Shown here: positions 63,902 through 64,000 of the stretch, piece by piece | Layout of the letters: each line of letters begins with the position of its first letter | How positions within the stretch are numbered: the first letter of the stretch is position 1 | From: Loripinus fragilis | Taxonomy: Eukaryota; Mollusca; Bivalvia; Lucinida; Lucinidae | Assembly (NCBI GenBank): GCA_964019695.1 | Contig: OZ026517.1 | Span: forward strand, 55,979,672-56,043,671 | DNA length: 64,000 nt | Direction: 5' to 3' | Program-made: the position numbers and the translations under genes | Notes under the pieces: generated by a model | What the model was told of the DNA's origin: nothing | What the model saw: only the letters and a program-made list of their open reading frames with translations | The model's database searches: none

Positions 63902-64000
63902 TTGGGAGCGCAGTGGCTCAGAGGTAGAGTACTTTACTCTAGACCGAGGGGTTGCGGGTTCCGTCCTCACCGGCGTCACTGCGTTGTGTCCTTGAGCAAG
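63902..64000 (+). mobile_element. tRNA-derived SINE head, cut by the window end
   Basis: A-box AGTGGCTCAGAGGTAGAG, B-box GGGTTCCGTCC, then GTGTCCTTGAGCAAG at the last bases: the same head-core order as the full SINE at 43958-44168. Confidence 0.8.

Noticed and set aside
61000..64000. N-terminal FAD-binding exons of the GMC gene
   Set aside because: No minus-strand GxGxxG or GMC signature 1 was seen between 60.9 and 64 kb; they probably lie outside the window.

Overview
The window is an AT-rich, intron-rich animal nuclear sequence crowded with small repeats. Split genes with GT-AG introns, CR1/L2-type non-LTR retrotransposons, tRNA-derived SINEs carrying a 'GTCCTTGAGCAAG' core, and very many hairpin-forming mini-elements suggest a lophotrochozoan, most likely a bivalve mollusc. 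That assignment is inference; no species marker was seen. There is no sign of bacterial genes, CRISPR or operons.

Layout. 1-5 kb: a nearly complete single-ORF non-LTR retrotransposon on the minus strand (PHD-like finger, endonuclease, reverse transcriptase), disabled by an in-frame TAG and by loss of a motif-A catalytic Asp. 5-10.3 kb: duplicated repeat blocks, terminal-inverted-repeat (TIR) elements, and a decayed second non-LTR element. 10.8-12.2 kb: a two-exon ARF-family small GTPase gene on the plus strand. 12.2-27.7 kb: no supported genes, but hairpin MITEs, a mariner-like MITE, a composite inverted-repeat element and a 4.2-kb foldback-like element. 27.7-40.8 kb: a five-exon plus-strand gene for a single-pass membrane protein with a signal peptide, a Cys-containing ectodomain, a Ser/Thr stalk, one TM helix and a 394-residue tail with 15 tyrosines, including three YxxM motifs; a 7.1-kb foldback-like element sits in intron 2. 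40.8-48.6 kb: repeats only. 48.6-60.8 kb: seven 3'-terminal exons of a GMC-family flavin oxidoreductase on the minus strand; its N-terminal FAD-binding part must lie beyond base 64000. 61-64 kb: minisatellites, nested TIR elements and the head of a SINE.

The three host genes are not obviously one pathway. ARF acts in membrane traffic, the receptor-like protein looks like a phosphotyrosine docking platform, and the GMC protein is probably an FAD oxidoreductase or a pseudoenzyme. The most unusual points are: the last GMC exon and its splice acceptor amplified into a tandem array of about 11 good copies plus decayed ones; replacement of both expected GMC active-site residues; an ARF with Arg at the Gln71 position and a long C-terminal tail; the IRS-like tail of the receptor; and two foldback elements whose inverted arms are built of tandem repeats.
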